This document shows positions 40,196 through 49,192 of a DNA stretch of 64,000 nt, piece after piece; position 1 is the first letter of the stretch, and every line of letters begins with the position of its first letter. The notes below the pieces were generated by a model. The model had not been told where the DNA came from. It worked only from the letters and a program-made list of their open reading frames with translations, and did no database searches. Source of the DNA: Flavobacterium noncentrifugens (GTDB taxonomy: Bacteria > Bacteroidota > Bacteroidia > Flavobacteriales > Flavobacteriaceae). A program made the translations under genes and the position numbers. The DNA is taken from the NCBI RefSeq assembly GCF_900100375.1, contig NZ_FNEZ01000002.1:868001-932000 (forward strand), written 5' to 3'.

Positions 40196-41703
40196 TGAAA
40201 GTCGATTTCAGCCAGCCACAACGACAATCATCTATCGGTGTCCTAATTATGTTTTTTGATACGATCCAGGAATATGGACGCGCTCTGTGGCCGTTGATCG
40301 TTATTGGGATTTTTAAATTTGATGATGCGAATCGCTTGTATATTTTCCTCAGTATTCCCATAATTTTTATTACAATCGGAATCATTGCATATTTAAAATA
40401 CCGGAATTTTACTTTTTTTATAGACAATGAAAACAGCGAATTTGTAGTCACCGAAGGCGTTTTCAATAAAACCCGTACAACGATCCAACTCCATAAAATC
40501 CAACAGGTCAACATTAAACAATCGCTTTTGCAGCGAATCATTGGTGTTCACGCGCTTGACGTGGATACTGCCGGAACAAATGATAAAGAAGTTTCAATCA
40601 AGGCTGTTTCCCATGAGCTGGCGCTTAATTTAAAATCGGTGTTACTGGATAACATCCGTAAAGTTTCTGAAAATGAAACGGTCGCATCAGAGAGTTTCGA
40701 TGTTCAAAATGCAATTTCAGAACAGCCATTCATCTCAATTAGTTTCTTAAGCTTGCTAAAAGTCGGAATTACATCCAATTACATCCGCAGCCTCGGGCTT
40801 TTACTCGCATTTTTCGTGACCACTTACGATTATATTATCCGGTTTTCAAACCACGGAATAATCAATGAAGACCAGTTTATAAATTATTTCGACAAAGGTT
40901 TTGTGATGCGATTTGTTGGAATTTTGATCGTGCTGCTTCTGGCTGCGATTTTAATCATTAATATTTTTCGGACAATCGTCAAATTTTTCAACTACCAGAT
41001 TACGAAACAAAGCGGTTCTTTATTGTTGTCTTTCGGATTGTTTGCTACGAAAAGTACGATCATCAAGCCTGAAAAAGTCCAGATCATATCAGTAACCCAA
41101 AACTATTTCCAAAAGAAATTCGACATTCTCGAACTCAAGATCAAACAAGCAACCAGCGGCGAAAAAGAAGCCCGCAAGCAAGCGATCGAAATTCCCGGCT
41201 GCAACAAAAACGAACACATCGCGATCCTAAAACTGCTGTTTGGCGAAATGCCTGGAAAAGGATTCATGCTTAAACCCAATTTTCGCAAGCTTGGATTTGC
41301 AGTTTTCCTCACAATAGTATTACCTTTAGTTTTGTTTTATTTGGTTGCCCTGAATGGTGCTCCAAATTTGCTCGAATACCATTATGGCGTTGCGGTTTAT
41401 GTGGTTTTCATGGGAATCATCCAGTATTTTTCGTTCAGGAACAACAGGCTTTTTATCAATGATCGCTTTATTATAAAGCAAAGCGGCGCCTGGGATATAT
41501 CGAATGAAATCATTGAGCCGCACAGGATTCAGGCCATTACAACATCACAATTGTTCTGGCATAAAAGCCTCAATATCGGATCGATCACCTTGCACACCGC
41601 CGGGGGAAATGTAGGTTTCCAACTCGGGAATTTTGAAAAAATCAGGAATTACGCCAATTTATGGCTGTATGAAATGGAAACTTCAGACAGCAATTGGATG
41701 TAA
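40195..41703 (+). CDS. Bacterial PH-domain membrane protein (YdbT-like, triple domain)
   Basis: A 502-residue membrane protein with three bPH_2-type domains, each preceded by a pair of helices. They read FVVTEGVFNKTRTTIQLHKIQQVNIKQSLLQRIIGVHALDVDTAG (about 85-135), LSFGLFATKSTIIKPEKVQIISVTQNYFQKKFD (about 280-315), and FIIKQSGAWDISNEIIEPHRIQAITTSQLFWHKS (about 420-460). The spaced I(Q/R)xi(x)Q/ipp-like signature is typical of YdbT. It overlaps the preceding gene by one base. The pair probably works as a complex in the inner membrane; function unknown. Confidence 0.87.
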   Translation: MKVDFSQPQRQSSIGVLIMFFDTIQEYGRALWPLIVIGIFKFDDANRLYIFLSIPIIFITIGIIAYLKYRNFTFFIDNENSEFVVTEGVFNKTRTTIQLHKIQQVNIKQSLLQRIIGVHALDVDTAGTNDKEVSIKAVSHELALNLKSVLLDNIRKVSENETVASESFDVQNAISEQPFISISFLSLLKVGITSNYIRSLGLLLAFFVTTYDYIIRFSNHGIINEDQFINYFDKGFVMRFVGILIVLLLAAILIINIFRTIVKFFNYQITKQSGSLLLSFGLFATKSTIIKPEKVQIISVTQNYFQKKFDILELKIKQATSGEKEARKQAIEIPGCNKNEHIAILKLLFGEMPGKGFMLKPNFRKLGFAVFLTIVLPLVLFYLVALNGAPNLLEYHYGVAVYVVFMGIIQYFSFRNNRLFINDRFIIKQSGAWDISNEIIEPHRIQAITTSQLFWHKSLNIGSITLHTAGGNVGFQLGNFEKIRNYANLWLYEMETSDSNWM

Positions 41704-41858
41704 TTTAATGGACAATTAGCAATGGATAATTGATAATGAACCGTCACGATTAAAAATAAAATTAACGCAACACTTAACCATAAAATTGGCATTATCGATT
41801 ATCAGTTGTCCATTATCAATTGCATTTTCCATTGTCAATTATCAATTATCAATTAATT
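41704..41858. repeat. Short inverted and direct AT-rich repeats upstream of menA
   Basis: The stretch contains repeated ATTATCAATT words (at least four around 41810-41855), and GGACAATTAGCAATGGATAATTGATAATG is mirrored by a minus-strand CAATTGATAATGGACAACTGATAATCGATAATG. These are degenerate copies of one word on both strands. Similar AT words occur at 57139-57175. Confidence 0.5.
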
Positions 41859-42806
41859 ATGAAGCACTGGATTGAAGCCGCACGCGTACGCACCTTACCA
41901 CTTTCGGTATCTGGAATAATTTTAGGAAGTTTTTATGCGATGTCCCAGTCAATGTTCAACTGGAAAATCGTGCTTTTTGCACTGACAACGACTCTAGGAT
42001 TGCAGATTTTGTCAAACTTTGCAAATGATTACGGCGACGGCGTTAAAGGAACTGACAATGAAGACCGGATTGGTCCAAAACGCGCCATTCAAAGCGGCGT
42101 GATTACGCCAAAGCAAATGAAAAATGCAATGATCCTGACTTCTGTCTTAACGATGATTTCGGCGATTTTATTGATTTATTGCTCATTTAAAGAATCGTAT
42201 TTGCTGTATTCGCTGACATTTTTAGTGCTTGGATTTTTAGCCATCGCATCGGCAATTCGTTATACCGTTGGAAATACCGCTTACGGCTACAGAGGTTACG
42301 GCGATTTGTTCGTATTTATATTTTTCGGATTGGTCAGCACACTTGGCATTTATTTTATGTTCGCTAAAGAAATGGATTACATCTTGTTACTTCCTGCAAC
42401 CTCAATCGGATTTTTAAGCGTTGGTGTCTTAAACCTAAACAACATGCGCGACGAAGCATCTGATAAAAAAGCAGGAAAAAATACCATCGTGGTCAAAATT
42501 GGAGGAGCAAAAGCTAAAAAGTATCATTATTTCCTGGTCATCACAGCCATGGTTTTGGTATTGATTTTTGCCATCATCAAAGATTTCAATTTCGACCAGT
42601 ACATATTCTTATTGGCCTACATTCCAATGATCGCCCACTTGATCAGGGTTTCAAAAAATACCGAGCCGCGCGCTTTAGACCCCGAACTTAAAAAACTAGC
42701 AATCAGTACATTTTTGCTGTCTGTTCTGCTTTCCTTGTCGCTGATTTTCTTCTTTTCAGACATTATCGTGCAAATCGTCAACGCAACAATCAACCACTTT
42801 AAATAA
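41859..42806 (+). CDS. menA: MenA, 1,4-dihydroxy-2-naphthoate polyprenyltransferase
   Basis: A 315-residue UbiA-family membrane protein with about eight to nine helices. MenA-type signatures are WIEAARVRTLPLSVSGIILG at the start, the first Asp-rich site LSNFANDYGDGVKGTDNEDRIGPKR and the second, NLNNMRDEASDKKAGKNTIVV. It prenylates DHNA, giving demethylmenaquinone. ATG 41859 gives the conserved N-terminus; an in-frame start at 41820 would read through the AT repeats. It starts after that repeat region and ends 5 bp before the MBL-fold gene. Confidence 0.95.
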   Translation: MKHWIEAARVRTLPLSVSGIILGSFYAMSQSMFNWKIVLFALTTTLGLQILSNFANDYGDGVKGTDNEDRIGPKRAIQSGVITPKQMKNAMILTSVLTMISAILLIYCSFKESYLLYSLTFLVLGFLAIASAIRYTVGNTAYGYRGYGDLFVFIFFGLVSTLGIYFMFAKEMDYILLLPATSIGFLSVGVLNLNNMRDEASDKKAGKNTIVVKIGGAKAKKYHYFLVITAMVLVLIFAIIKDFNFDQYIFLLAYIPMIAHLIRVSKNTEPRALDPELKKLAISTFLLSVLLSLSLIFFFSDIIVQIVNATINHFK

Positions 42807-42811
42807 ATGCT

Positions 42812-43489
42812 ATGAAAATTACATTTTACGGACATGCTTCACTCGGAATTGAAGTCAGCGGCAAGCACATACTTATCGATCCGTACATTACCGCAAATGA
42901 ACTCGCTTCACACATCAAAATCGACGAACTCAAAGCCGATTATGTTTTATTGACGCATGCGCACGGCGACCACATTCTCGATGCAGAAGCGATTGCGAGC
43001 CGTACCGGAGCAACAATTGTTTCAAACGCAGAAGTAGCGAGCTATTATGCTAGAAAAGGTTTCAATTCGCACCCTATGAACCACGGTGGAAGCTGGAAAT
43101 TCGATTTCGGAACTGTGAAATATGTCAACGCCATTCATTCAAGCGTCTTTCCCGACGGCACTTACGGCGGAAATCCGGGTGGATTTGTCATCGAAGGCGA
43201 ACACAAAAATATTTACATCGCTGGCGATACGGCACTGACTTACGATATGAAACTCATTCCGCTGCGCACCAAACTGGATTTAGCGATTTTGCCAATCGGA
43301 AATAATTTCACGATGGACGTTGAAGATGCGATCATCGCTTCTGATTTTGTACAGTGCGACAAAGTGCTGGGCTATCATTTCGATACTTTTGGATACATCA
43401 AAATCGACCACAGCGACGCCAAAAAGAAGTTTTTCGATGCAGGAAAAGATTTAATGCTGCTTGAAATCGGAACTTCCATCGATTTGTAA
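42812..43489 (+). CDS. UPF0173-type metal-dependent hydrolase (MBL fold)
   Basis: A 225-residue metallo-beta-lactamase-fold protein. It starts KITFYGHASLGIEVSGKHILIDPY and has the metal motif LTHAHGDHILDAE (HxHxDH). The next ligands are MNHGGSW, IYIAGDTALTYDMKLI (Asp) and LGYHFDTF (His). This is the UPF0173 group (YtkL-like), whose substrate is not known. It lies 5 bp after menA, so it belongs to the same transcript. Confidence 0.88.
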   Translation: MKITFYGHASLGIEVSGKHILIDPYITANELASHIKIDELKADYVLLTHAHGDHILDAEAIASRTGATIVSNAEVASYYARKGFNSHPMNHGGSWKFDFGTVKYVNAIHSSVFPDGTYGGNPGGFVIEGEHKNIYIAGDTALTYDMKLIPLRTKLDLAILPIGNNFTMDVEDAIIASDFVQCDKVLGYHFDTFGYIKIDHSDAKKKFFDAGKDLMLLEIGTSIDL

Positions 43490-43496
43490 TTTTTCA

Positions 43497-43580
43497 GGAG
43501 CCAATCCGGCTGTCCGCTATATCTTTTAAGGCTCTGCTGCGCTCGCCGCAAAAGGATGCCGCTTCCATCCGGGCTAGGGC
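43497..43580. repeat. Interspersed intergenic element, copy 2 (best preserved)
   Basis: About 84 bp beginning AGGAGCCAATCCGGCTGTCC and ending TTCCATCCGGGCTAGGGC. A central ATCTTTTAAGGC...GCAAAAGGAT inverted arm pair would form a hairpin in RNA or DNA. Related sequence lies at 57191-57273 and, more degenerate, at 4254-4340. I recall similar text in intergenic DNA of other Flavobacteria. It sits between the MBL-fold gene and the TPR protein gene. Confidence 0.6.
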
Positions 43581-43599
43581 AGTTTCATCCAAAATTAAA

Positions 43600-44805
43600 A
43601 TGACAGTAAAAATCTATTTCGCCTTACTTTCAACAGTGCTTTTCCAATCGGCAATTGCCCAGCCCGATGGCTATTGGGACAAAGAGCGCGCTACTTCCAA
43701 AGAAATCATTCTCGGCGCCGGAAATCGCGTTGCCGTCAAATCGGAAGATCTGCCGGTAGGAACCACAGAAGTCGTTTACAGAATTACCTTATTGGATGAA
43801 AACCAGCAAATGGCAAACAGCCTGGTTTCGCTGCTCAAAGCAATCCCGGATCCAACCGGAATCAGCCAAGGCTCGGCTGGTGCCGTTTTCCTGTTGTCAA
43901 AAGCTTCGGGCGACGACAAATGCAAGTATGCAATTTTCAACGCCGCTTCATTGGCTACAGCCTATTTCACATCTGGCAAAACCGATAAGGCTTGCTTTTT
44001 CCAGGAAACTCCACTGAACAAAGATGCAAAACGACTGACTGTAGGGAAATCTTCATGTCTTCAATCCAATTCAGAAAGCATCTGGTTCGGGTTTGAAAGC
44101 CAGAACTGGGTCATGAAACAGAAAATCGTACTCGAAATTGTGCCTTGGGTCAACAACAAACTCGGTCGCGGCTGGAATCCCGACAGTAAAAATGATATTC
44201 TTAAAATCTGCAACAGCCTGAAAGTGATTAAAAAGGTCAGAAAAAAAGACCAGTTCTGCAACTGCTTTCTCAATGCAATAGTAGATAAGTACACTTATCG
44301 GGAATTTTCGCAATTGCTCGCAGTGGAAAAATCATCAGAGATCGAAAGTTTCACCGTGCAATGCCTCAAAAAATCTGGCGAAACATACATTTTCCTAGAT
44401 CCAATCCGTGATGAGGCAAACAAATATTTTATTGCTGGAAAAACAGAACAGGCCATTCAGCTGCTACAGCACGAAATTTTTGATAAAGGCTATGCGGTTT
44501 CCTTAGATTACGATACATTGGGAAATTATTACTTGCTGTCAAAACAATTTGCAAAAGCCGAAAACACCTTTAATAAAGGTTTTACACTCGACAATTCCGA
44601 ACTTAGTTTTCAATTGAACCTGGCGCATATTTACCTGTTTACAGACCGTGTTGATGAGGCGAAAGAAATCCACAAAAAATACAAATTTCAAAATGTTTTG
44701 AGCAACTTAAGCTGGAAACAGCAAACCGAAAAAGACTTCGCCGAATTTAAAAAACGTGGCTTTCCAGATAAAGACTTCAAAAAAATTCTCAGAATCCTAG
44801 ATTGA
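43600..44805 (+). CDS. Exported protein with TPR-like C-terminus, unknown function
   Basis: A 401-residue protein with a signal peptide (MTVKIYFALLSTVLFQSAIAQ). The N-terminal half is beta-rich with several Cys (DDKCKYAIF, KACFFQ, SSCLQSNSE). The middle has a Cys pair KKDQFCNCFLN. The C-terminal part from about 270 has TPR-like hairpins (IQLLQHEIFDKGYAVSLDYDTLGNYYLLSKQFAKAENTFNKGFTL). I recognise no enzyme family. ATG 43600 begins the signal peptide. It lies 5 bp before menC and so may be transcribed with it. Confidence 0.78.
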   Translation: MTVKIYFALLSTVLFQSAIAQPDGYWDKERATSKEIILGAGNRVAVKSEDLPVGTTEVVYRITLLDENQQMANSLVSLLKAIPDPTGISQGSAGAVFLLSKASGDDKCKYAIFNAASLATAYFTSGKTDKACFFQETPLNKDAKRLTVGKSSCLQSNSESIWFGFESQNWVMKQKIVLEIVPWVNNKLGRGWNPDSKNDILKICNSLKVIKKVRKKDQFCNCFLNAIVDKYTYREFSQLLAVEKSSEIESFTVQCLKKSGETYIFLDPIRDEANKYFIAGKTEQAIQLLQHEIFDKGYAVSLDYDTLGNYYLLSKQFAKAENTFNKGFTLDNSELSFQLNLAHIYLFTDRVDEAKEIHKKYKFQNVLSNLSWKQQTEKDFAEFKKRGFPDKDFKKILRILD

Positions 44806-44810
44806 TTGCA

Positions 44811-45845
44811 ATGAAAGCCACTTATTATAAATATTCACTGCAGTTTAAACGGCCTTCGGAAACATCACGCGGCGTGATGACCGAAAAAGAAACCTGGTTC
44901 ATCATTCTCGACCAAAATGGCAAAAAAGGAATAGGCGAATGCGGCATACTTCGGGGACTAAGCGCAGATGACCGACCGGATTATGAAGAAAAATTAAAAT
45001 GGGCTTGTGAAAATATTCATTTGGGCGAAGATAAATTGTGGGAATCTTTAATAGAATTTCCTTCAATCCAATTCGGAATTGAAATGGCTTTCCGTTCGCT
45101 GAAAAGTGATAATCCGTTTGAATTGTTTCCGTCAGAATTTACAAAAGGACAAAAATCTATCCCGATAAACGGGCTCGTCTGGATGGGGAATGAAGTTTTT
45201 ATGAAGGAGCAAATTGAAGATAAAATCGCTCAGGGTTTTCACTGTATCAAACTCAAGATCGGAGCGATAGATTTTGATAAAGAACTTAGTTTACTACACT
45301 TTATCAGACAACATTTTACCGCGGAACAAATTGAAATACGTGTCGATGCAAATGGAGCTTTTAATTCAGAAAATGCTTTAAATAAATTAAAACAATTATC
45401 TGGATTTGAACTTCATAGCATTGAGCAGCCTATTCAGAAAAATCAGCATGACAGGATGTCAGAACTGTGTAAAACCAGTCCAATTCCAATTGCTTTGGAC
45501 GAAGAGTTGATTGGCGTGTTTTCGTCTGAAAAAAAAGAACAATTGCTTCAAAAAATCAACCCCAAATACCTCATTTTTAAACCAAGTTTCATTGGCGGAT
45601 TTCGTGGAACCAAAGAATGGATTTCATTAGCAGAAAAATACAATATTGGCTGGTGGATTACTTCGGCGCTCGAAAGCAATGTCGGATTAAATGCTATCGC
45701 ACAATGGACATTTCTACAACAAATTAAGATGCCGCAAGGATTGGGAACCGGATCTTTATATACGAACAATTTCACTTGTCCGCTGCACGTTAAAAATGGC
45801 GAATTATGGTATGATCCAAATGAAAATTGGATTTTTGATTTATAA
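44811..45845 (+). CDS. menC: MenC, o-succinylbenzoate synthase
   Basis: A 344-residue enolase-superfamily enzyme that dehydrates SHCHC to o-succinylbenzoate. The start KATYYKYSLQFKRPSETSRGVM and the catalytic set are present: CIKLKIGA (Lys pair), IRVDANGAF (Asp), HSIEQPIQ (Glu), IALDEEL (Asp) and LIFKPSFIGG (Lys). ATG 44811 is chosen because the preceding gene ends at 44805. It ends overlapping the convergent acyl-CoA dehydrogenase gene by 6 bp. The usual next gene, menE, is not present downstream. Confidence 0.93.
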   Translation: MKATYYKYSLQFKRPSETSRGVMTEKETWFIILDQNGKKGIGECGILRGLSADDRPDYEEKLKWACENIHLGEDKLWESLIEFPSIQFGIEMAFRSLKSDNPFELFPSEFTKGQKSIPINGLVWMGNEVFMKEQIEDKIAQGFHCIKLKIGAIDFDKELSLLHFIRQHFTAEQIEIRVDANGAFNSENALNKLKQLSGFELHSIEQPIQKNQHDRMSELCKTSPIPIALDEELIGVFSSEKKEQLLQKINPKYLIFKPSFIGGFRGTKEWISLAEKYNIGWWITSALESNVGLNAIAQWTFLQQIKMPQGLGTGSLYTNNFTCPLHVKNGELWYDPNENWIFDL

Positions 45846-48095
45846 TTGGCGTACTGCAATCGGGGCTGCAAGGCAACTTTCAGGAATTGCAAATGCATCG
45901 GTCAAAGCGACAGCGTCAGGCCGCAAATCCCAACATAATTGGCTCACGAGTTTTCGGATTGCCTTAGTTTTCGGAGCTTCCATGTAACCGTCTTCCAAAA
46001 ACCAGCCTTTGTTTTTTTCTATTTGTGTCAGCGCATAAAGGTTGTGTAGTTTTTCTAAAACGGCTTTACATTGCAAATCGTCAGTATTTTTAACTTCGAG
46101 TTGGAATTGCTCCAAAACCACGCGTTCCAGATAAGCCTGGGCGACATCAAGCATCTGATGTTGCGCGACATTAAAGGAATCATAAGAATCAAGTCCGCTG
46201 TCAATTAGCGATTTCAGCCTTTTAGCTGCCGAAGCCAAAATTGTTTTTTCCCTGTAAACAAAAGCTTCGTGGTGAAATTCGCTGCTCAGCAAATGAATCT
46301 CATCGGTTCTTCGCGTGGCAATCGGGTTTTTTTCTGAAATTGAAGTCTTTGCGCTTTCAAATACATAATTGATGATTCCAAGTGCATTCATCTCTCCAAA
46401 TTGCTTCCTGAATTCCGACAGCCTGTTCTTAGCAACCAATTGCATTAAAACGGTATTGTCGCCTTCAAAAGTTGTATAAATTTCAGTGTCATTTTTTAGT
46501 GATCCAATGCGGTTTTCTGATAAATATCCTTTTCCACCACAAGCTTCACGGCATTCCTGTAAAGTGTCGCGCACGTGCCAGGTCGCATACGATTTCATTC
46601 CTGCAGCAAGCGCTTCAATTTCCTGCGCTTCATTGTCTTTTTTGTTGATATAACGTTGCGTAAGATATTGTAGACCAAAGTGAACGGCAAACGATTTTGC
46701 CAATAATGGAAGCAGCCTGCGCTGGTGCATTCTGTAATTTAAAATAGGCACTTCAGATCCGCCTTCAGGACCAAATTGCCTTCTCTGATCTGCATATCTA
46801 ATCGCAATTGTCAATCCTGATTTGGCTGCAGCCAATGCCGATCTCGGAATTCCAATCCGGCCGCCAACCAAGGTGCCGAGCATCGTAAAAAATCTTCGGT
46901 TGTCACTCGGAATCAGGCTTTCAAATTCGCCGTTGTCATTTACTGAAGCAAAACGGTCGAGCATATTTTCTTTCGGAATCGAAACGTTGTCAAATCGGAT
47001 TGTACCATTGTCAACGCCGTTTAAGCCTGTTTTTTGTCCGCAATCGCCAATGGTGATGCCTCTCAAAGTTTTCATGTTTTCATCGCGCAGCGGAACGATA
47101 AATGCGTTTACACCATAATCTGTACCATCAATGATGAGTTTTGCGAAAACGGTTGCCATTTGGCCATGCATTGCGGCATTTCCAATATATTCTTTTTGCG
47201 CATCCGGATTTGGTGTGTGAATCGTAAAGGTTTGGTTGGAATGGTTGTAAGTCGCCGTTGTTTCAAGTCCTTTTACATTGGAGCCGTGATGCGTTTCAGT
47301 CATCGCAAAACAGCCGGGAAGCTGTAGTGAGCCAACGTCTTTAAGGTATTTTGCATAATGTTTCTCTGTTCCGAGCGAGAAAATACTCATGCCCCAAAGC
47401 CCGAATTGCACGCCGAATTTTATGACCAAACTCAAATCGTGGTAACTCAGCGTTTCCATGACCGCAAAATAATCGGCAATGTTTTCTCCGCCGCCATATT
47501 TTTTTGGATAAGCCATATTTCCGAGATTTTCATCGGCAAGGATTTTGCACCAATCGTAAACTTTTCCCCTGTAAACGTCAATGTCGGTTGAAGTTTCGTA
47601 TTGAAATTCCTGTCGGCTGATGATTGCTTTGACTTTGTTGATGATTGGAGCTTGTTGTCCGTCGAGGATTGCGGTTAATTTTTGAACGTCAAAGCGCACT
47701 TCTGTCTGGTATTTTGAAGTAAAAGTGTCTGTTTTGGGTCTGAAAATACCGAAAGCTTCAGCGCCGAGAATTCCTAGATCGTTTTCAAGTTTTAGGAATT
47801 GCAGTTCGAAATCTCCAGAATCATTTTTATAAAAAGCGGAAGAAATATCGAAAATTGATTTGTGTTCCCGTAAAACTTTTTGATCGATTGCCGATTTCCA
47901 TTGTGAAAGTTCCATCCGCGAAGGCGGTGAAGCAATATCTATTTTGGAAAGCAAATCGATTTTTTCAGCCTCCGAAAGCCAGTTTTGCGTATGGATAAAA
48001 GCCTGCAAAACGGTAAATTCTTTTTGGGTCAGTAAGTCATCAGACCAGGCGAGATAGAGTAAGGGAAGGAAAAAATTGATTTTCGGATTGTCCAT
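45840..48095 (-). CDS. Acyl-CoA dehydrogenase family protein, long form
   Basis: A 751-residue flavoprotein of the acyl-CoA dehydrogenase/oxidase superfamily. It has the FAD-binding strand CFAMTETHHGSNVKGLETTATY (about residue 270), the central GGRIGIPRSALAAAKSGLTIAIRYADQRRQFGP helix region, and REACGGKGYLSENRIGSLKNDTEIYTTFEGDNTVL near the end of the core. It is longer than standard acyl-CoA dehydrogenases (about 380 aa), with extra N- and C-terminal parts as in acyl-CoA oxidases. It acts in fatty-acid or related beta-oxidation; the chain length is unknown. ATG 48095 is preferred over one 9 codons earlier because homologues start near MDNPKIN. Confidence 0.88.
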   Translation of the reverse strand: MDNPKINFFLPLLYLAWSDDLLTQKEFTVLQAFIHTQNWLSEAEKIDLLSKIDIASPPSRMELSQWKSAIDQKVLREHKSIFDISSAFYKNDSGDFELQFLKLENDLGILGAEAFGIFRPKTDTFTSKYQTEVRFDVQKLTAILDGQQAPIINKVKAIISRQEFQYETSTDIDVYRGKVYDWCKILADENLGNMAYPKKYGGGENIADYFAVMETLSYHDLSLVIKFGVQFGLWGMSIFSLGTEKHYAKYLKDVGSLQLPGCFAMTETHHGSNVKGLETTATYNHSNQTFTIHTPNPDAQKEYIGNAAMHGQMATVFAKLIIDGTDYGVNAFIVPLRDENMKTLRGITIGDCGQKTGLNGVDNGTIRFDNVSIPKENMLDRFASVNDNGEFESLIPSDNRRFFTMLGTLVGGRIGIPRSALAAAKSGLTIAIRYADQRRQFGPEGGSEVPILNYRMHQRRLLPLLAKSFAVHFGLQYLTQRYINKKDNEAQEIEALAAGMKSYATWHVRDTLQECREACGGKGYLSENRIGSLKNDTEIYTTFEGDNTVLMQLVAKNRLSEFRKQFGEMNALGIINYVFESAKTSISEKNPIATRRTDEIHLLSSEFHHEAFVYREKTILASAAKRLKSLIDSGLDSYDSFNVAQHQMLDVAQAYLERVVLEQFQLEVKNTDDLQCKAVLEKLHNLYALTQIEKNKGWFLEDGYMEAPKTKAIRKLVSQLCWDLRPDAVALTDAFAIPESCLAAPIAVRQL

Positions 48096-48155
48096 AAATT
48101 GCTTTTTCTTAAAATTAAGCAATTGCGTCTAAAAGCCTTTAAAATGTTTGTTAAT

Positions 48156-48635
48156 TTAATTCTTTGCCAGCTTTTGCTGGTAAATGCGTAGCGATTGTAT
48201 AGCTTGCTGCCTGATTTTTTTCTGGAGAAATCCGGTCCAGCCAAATAGCATTCCGGGAAGGCCAAGCGCCTGGCTGCTCCATTTCCAAATGTCAAAATGA
48301 TCGGTGTGCCTGATGATCAATCCGTCTTTAAATTCAAAAGTAGATTGGATTTTATTGACCACTTCGCGATTCGTTTTGCTGAAATGGTAAGTCGCGATCC
48401 ATTTTGCAGCACCTGAATTTCCTTCAGCTTTCACATCGGAAAATTCGATTTTAAGGTTGCCCTTGCTTTTTTCGATCAGCATGTGCCACATATCCGAAAC
48501 GTCTTTTCCTTGCAAAACGCCAAACGCCGGATCCTGAAACCGGATGTTTTCATGGTAGCAACTCGCCATCGTACCTGCGTGACCGCTGGCAAAACCGGCA
48601 TAAAACTCTTCGATAAGCTGTTGGTTCGGATTCAT
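48156..48635 (-). CDS. SnoaL/NTF2-like fold protein
   Basis: A 159-residue cystatin-like-fold protein of the nuclear transport factor 2/SnoaL group. It starts NPNQQLIEEFYAGFASGHAGTMASCYHENIRFQDPAFG and continues with strands (GAAKWIATYHFSKTNREVVNKI, TFEFKDGLIIRHTDHFDIWKW). The fold gives a pocket for a small ligand or enzyme site; members range from isomerases to plain binding proteins. The C-terminal 30 residues are basic. It stands between the dehydrogenase and a group of exported proteins, all on the minus strand. Confidence 0.82.
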   Translation of the reverse strand: MNPNQQLIEEFYAGFASGHAGTMASCYHENIRFQDPAFGVLQGKDVSDMWHMLIEKSKGNLKIEFSDVKAEGNSGAAKWIATYHFSKTNREVVNKIQSTFEFKDGLIIRHTDHFDIWKWSSQALGLPGMLFGWTGFLQKKIRQQAIQSLRIYQQKLAKN

Positions 48636-48638
48636 TTT

Positions 48639-49172
48639 TTATTTATAAAGTAAAGCAATTTCTTTGGCAGTTTCAAAACTATTTTTTTCTTCTTTTCCAA
48701 AAGTACCGAAAAAAGATTTCTTATTCAAGGCAGTAAAATTTCCGGTCTGGCTGCTAAAAGTATTGCTTTTTCCGCGTATGTTGAATCTGATGGATTGAAT
48801 TTCGAGCTTCTTTAAACGGTTCATTTCCGGGATTGTCAGATAATAATAGGCGGCAGTTCCATTTTCCGAATTTGCGCGCAGATTTTTATCTGTACAGGCA
48901 ATGGCAGTAAAATCTGATAAATAAATATAAGTGGTTCCGCCGATGAAAAAATCGGGATCAACGGTATCAACGGAAATTTTTAAAATCCCGCCGCTTTGAG
49001 TTTTCGCAAATTGGATGTCCGACTTTCCGGTTAAAGCATAATTTTCACAAAGAAATGTCCATGATTTCGTTGCCATAATTTGCTTTCCATCTTTTAAAAC
49101 CATGTTTTCCTGTGCCGAAATATCAAATGAAGAAATTAATGTGATTATGCAAATGAATTGGGTTAAGTTCAT
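48639..49172 (-). CDS. Exported protein of unknown function
   Basis: A 177-residue protein with a signal peptide (MNLTQFICIITLISSFDISAQ). The mature part is beta-rich with no family that I recognise (LKISVDTVDPDFFIGGTTYIYL, then FNIRGKSNTFSSQTGNF). Its start is 20 bp downstream of the lipoprotein gene's stop, and it ends 3 bp before the SnoaL-like gene, so these genes are probably one transcript. Confidence 0.75.
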   Translation of the reverse strand: MNLTQFICIITLISSFDISAQENMVLKDGKQIMATKSWTFLCENYALTGKSDIQFAKTQSGGILKISVDTVDPDFFIGGTTYIYLSDFTAIACTDKNLRANSENGTAAYYYLTIPEMNRLKKLEIQSIRFNIRGKSNTFSSQTGNFTALNKKSFFGTFGKEEKNSFETAKEIALLYK

Positions 49173-49192
49173 TTATTTTTAGAATTTTAAGT

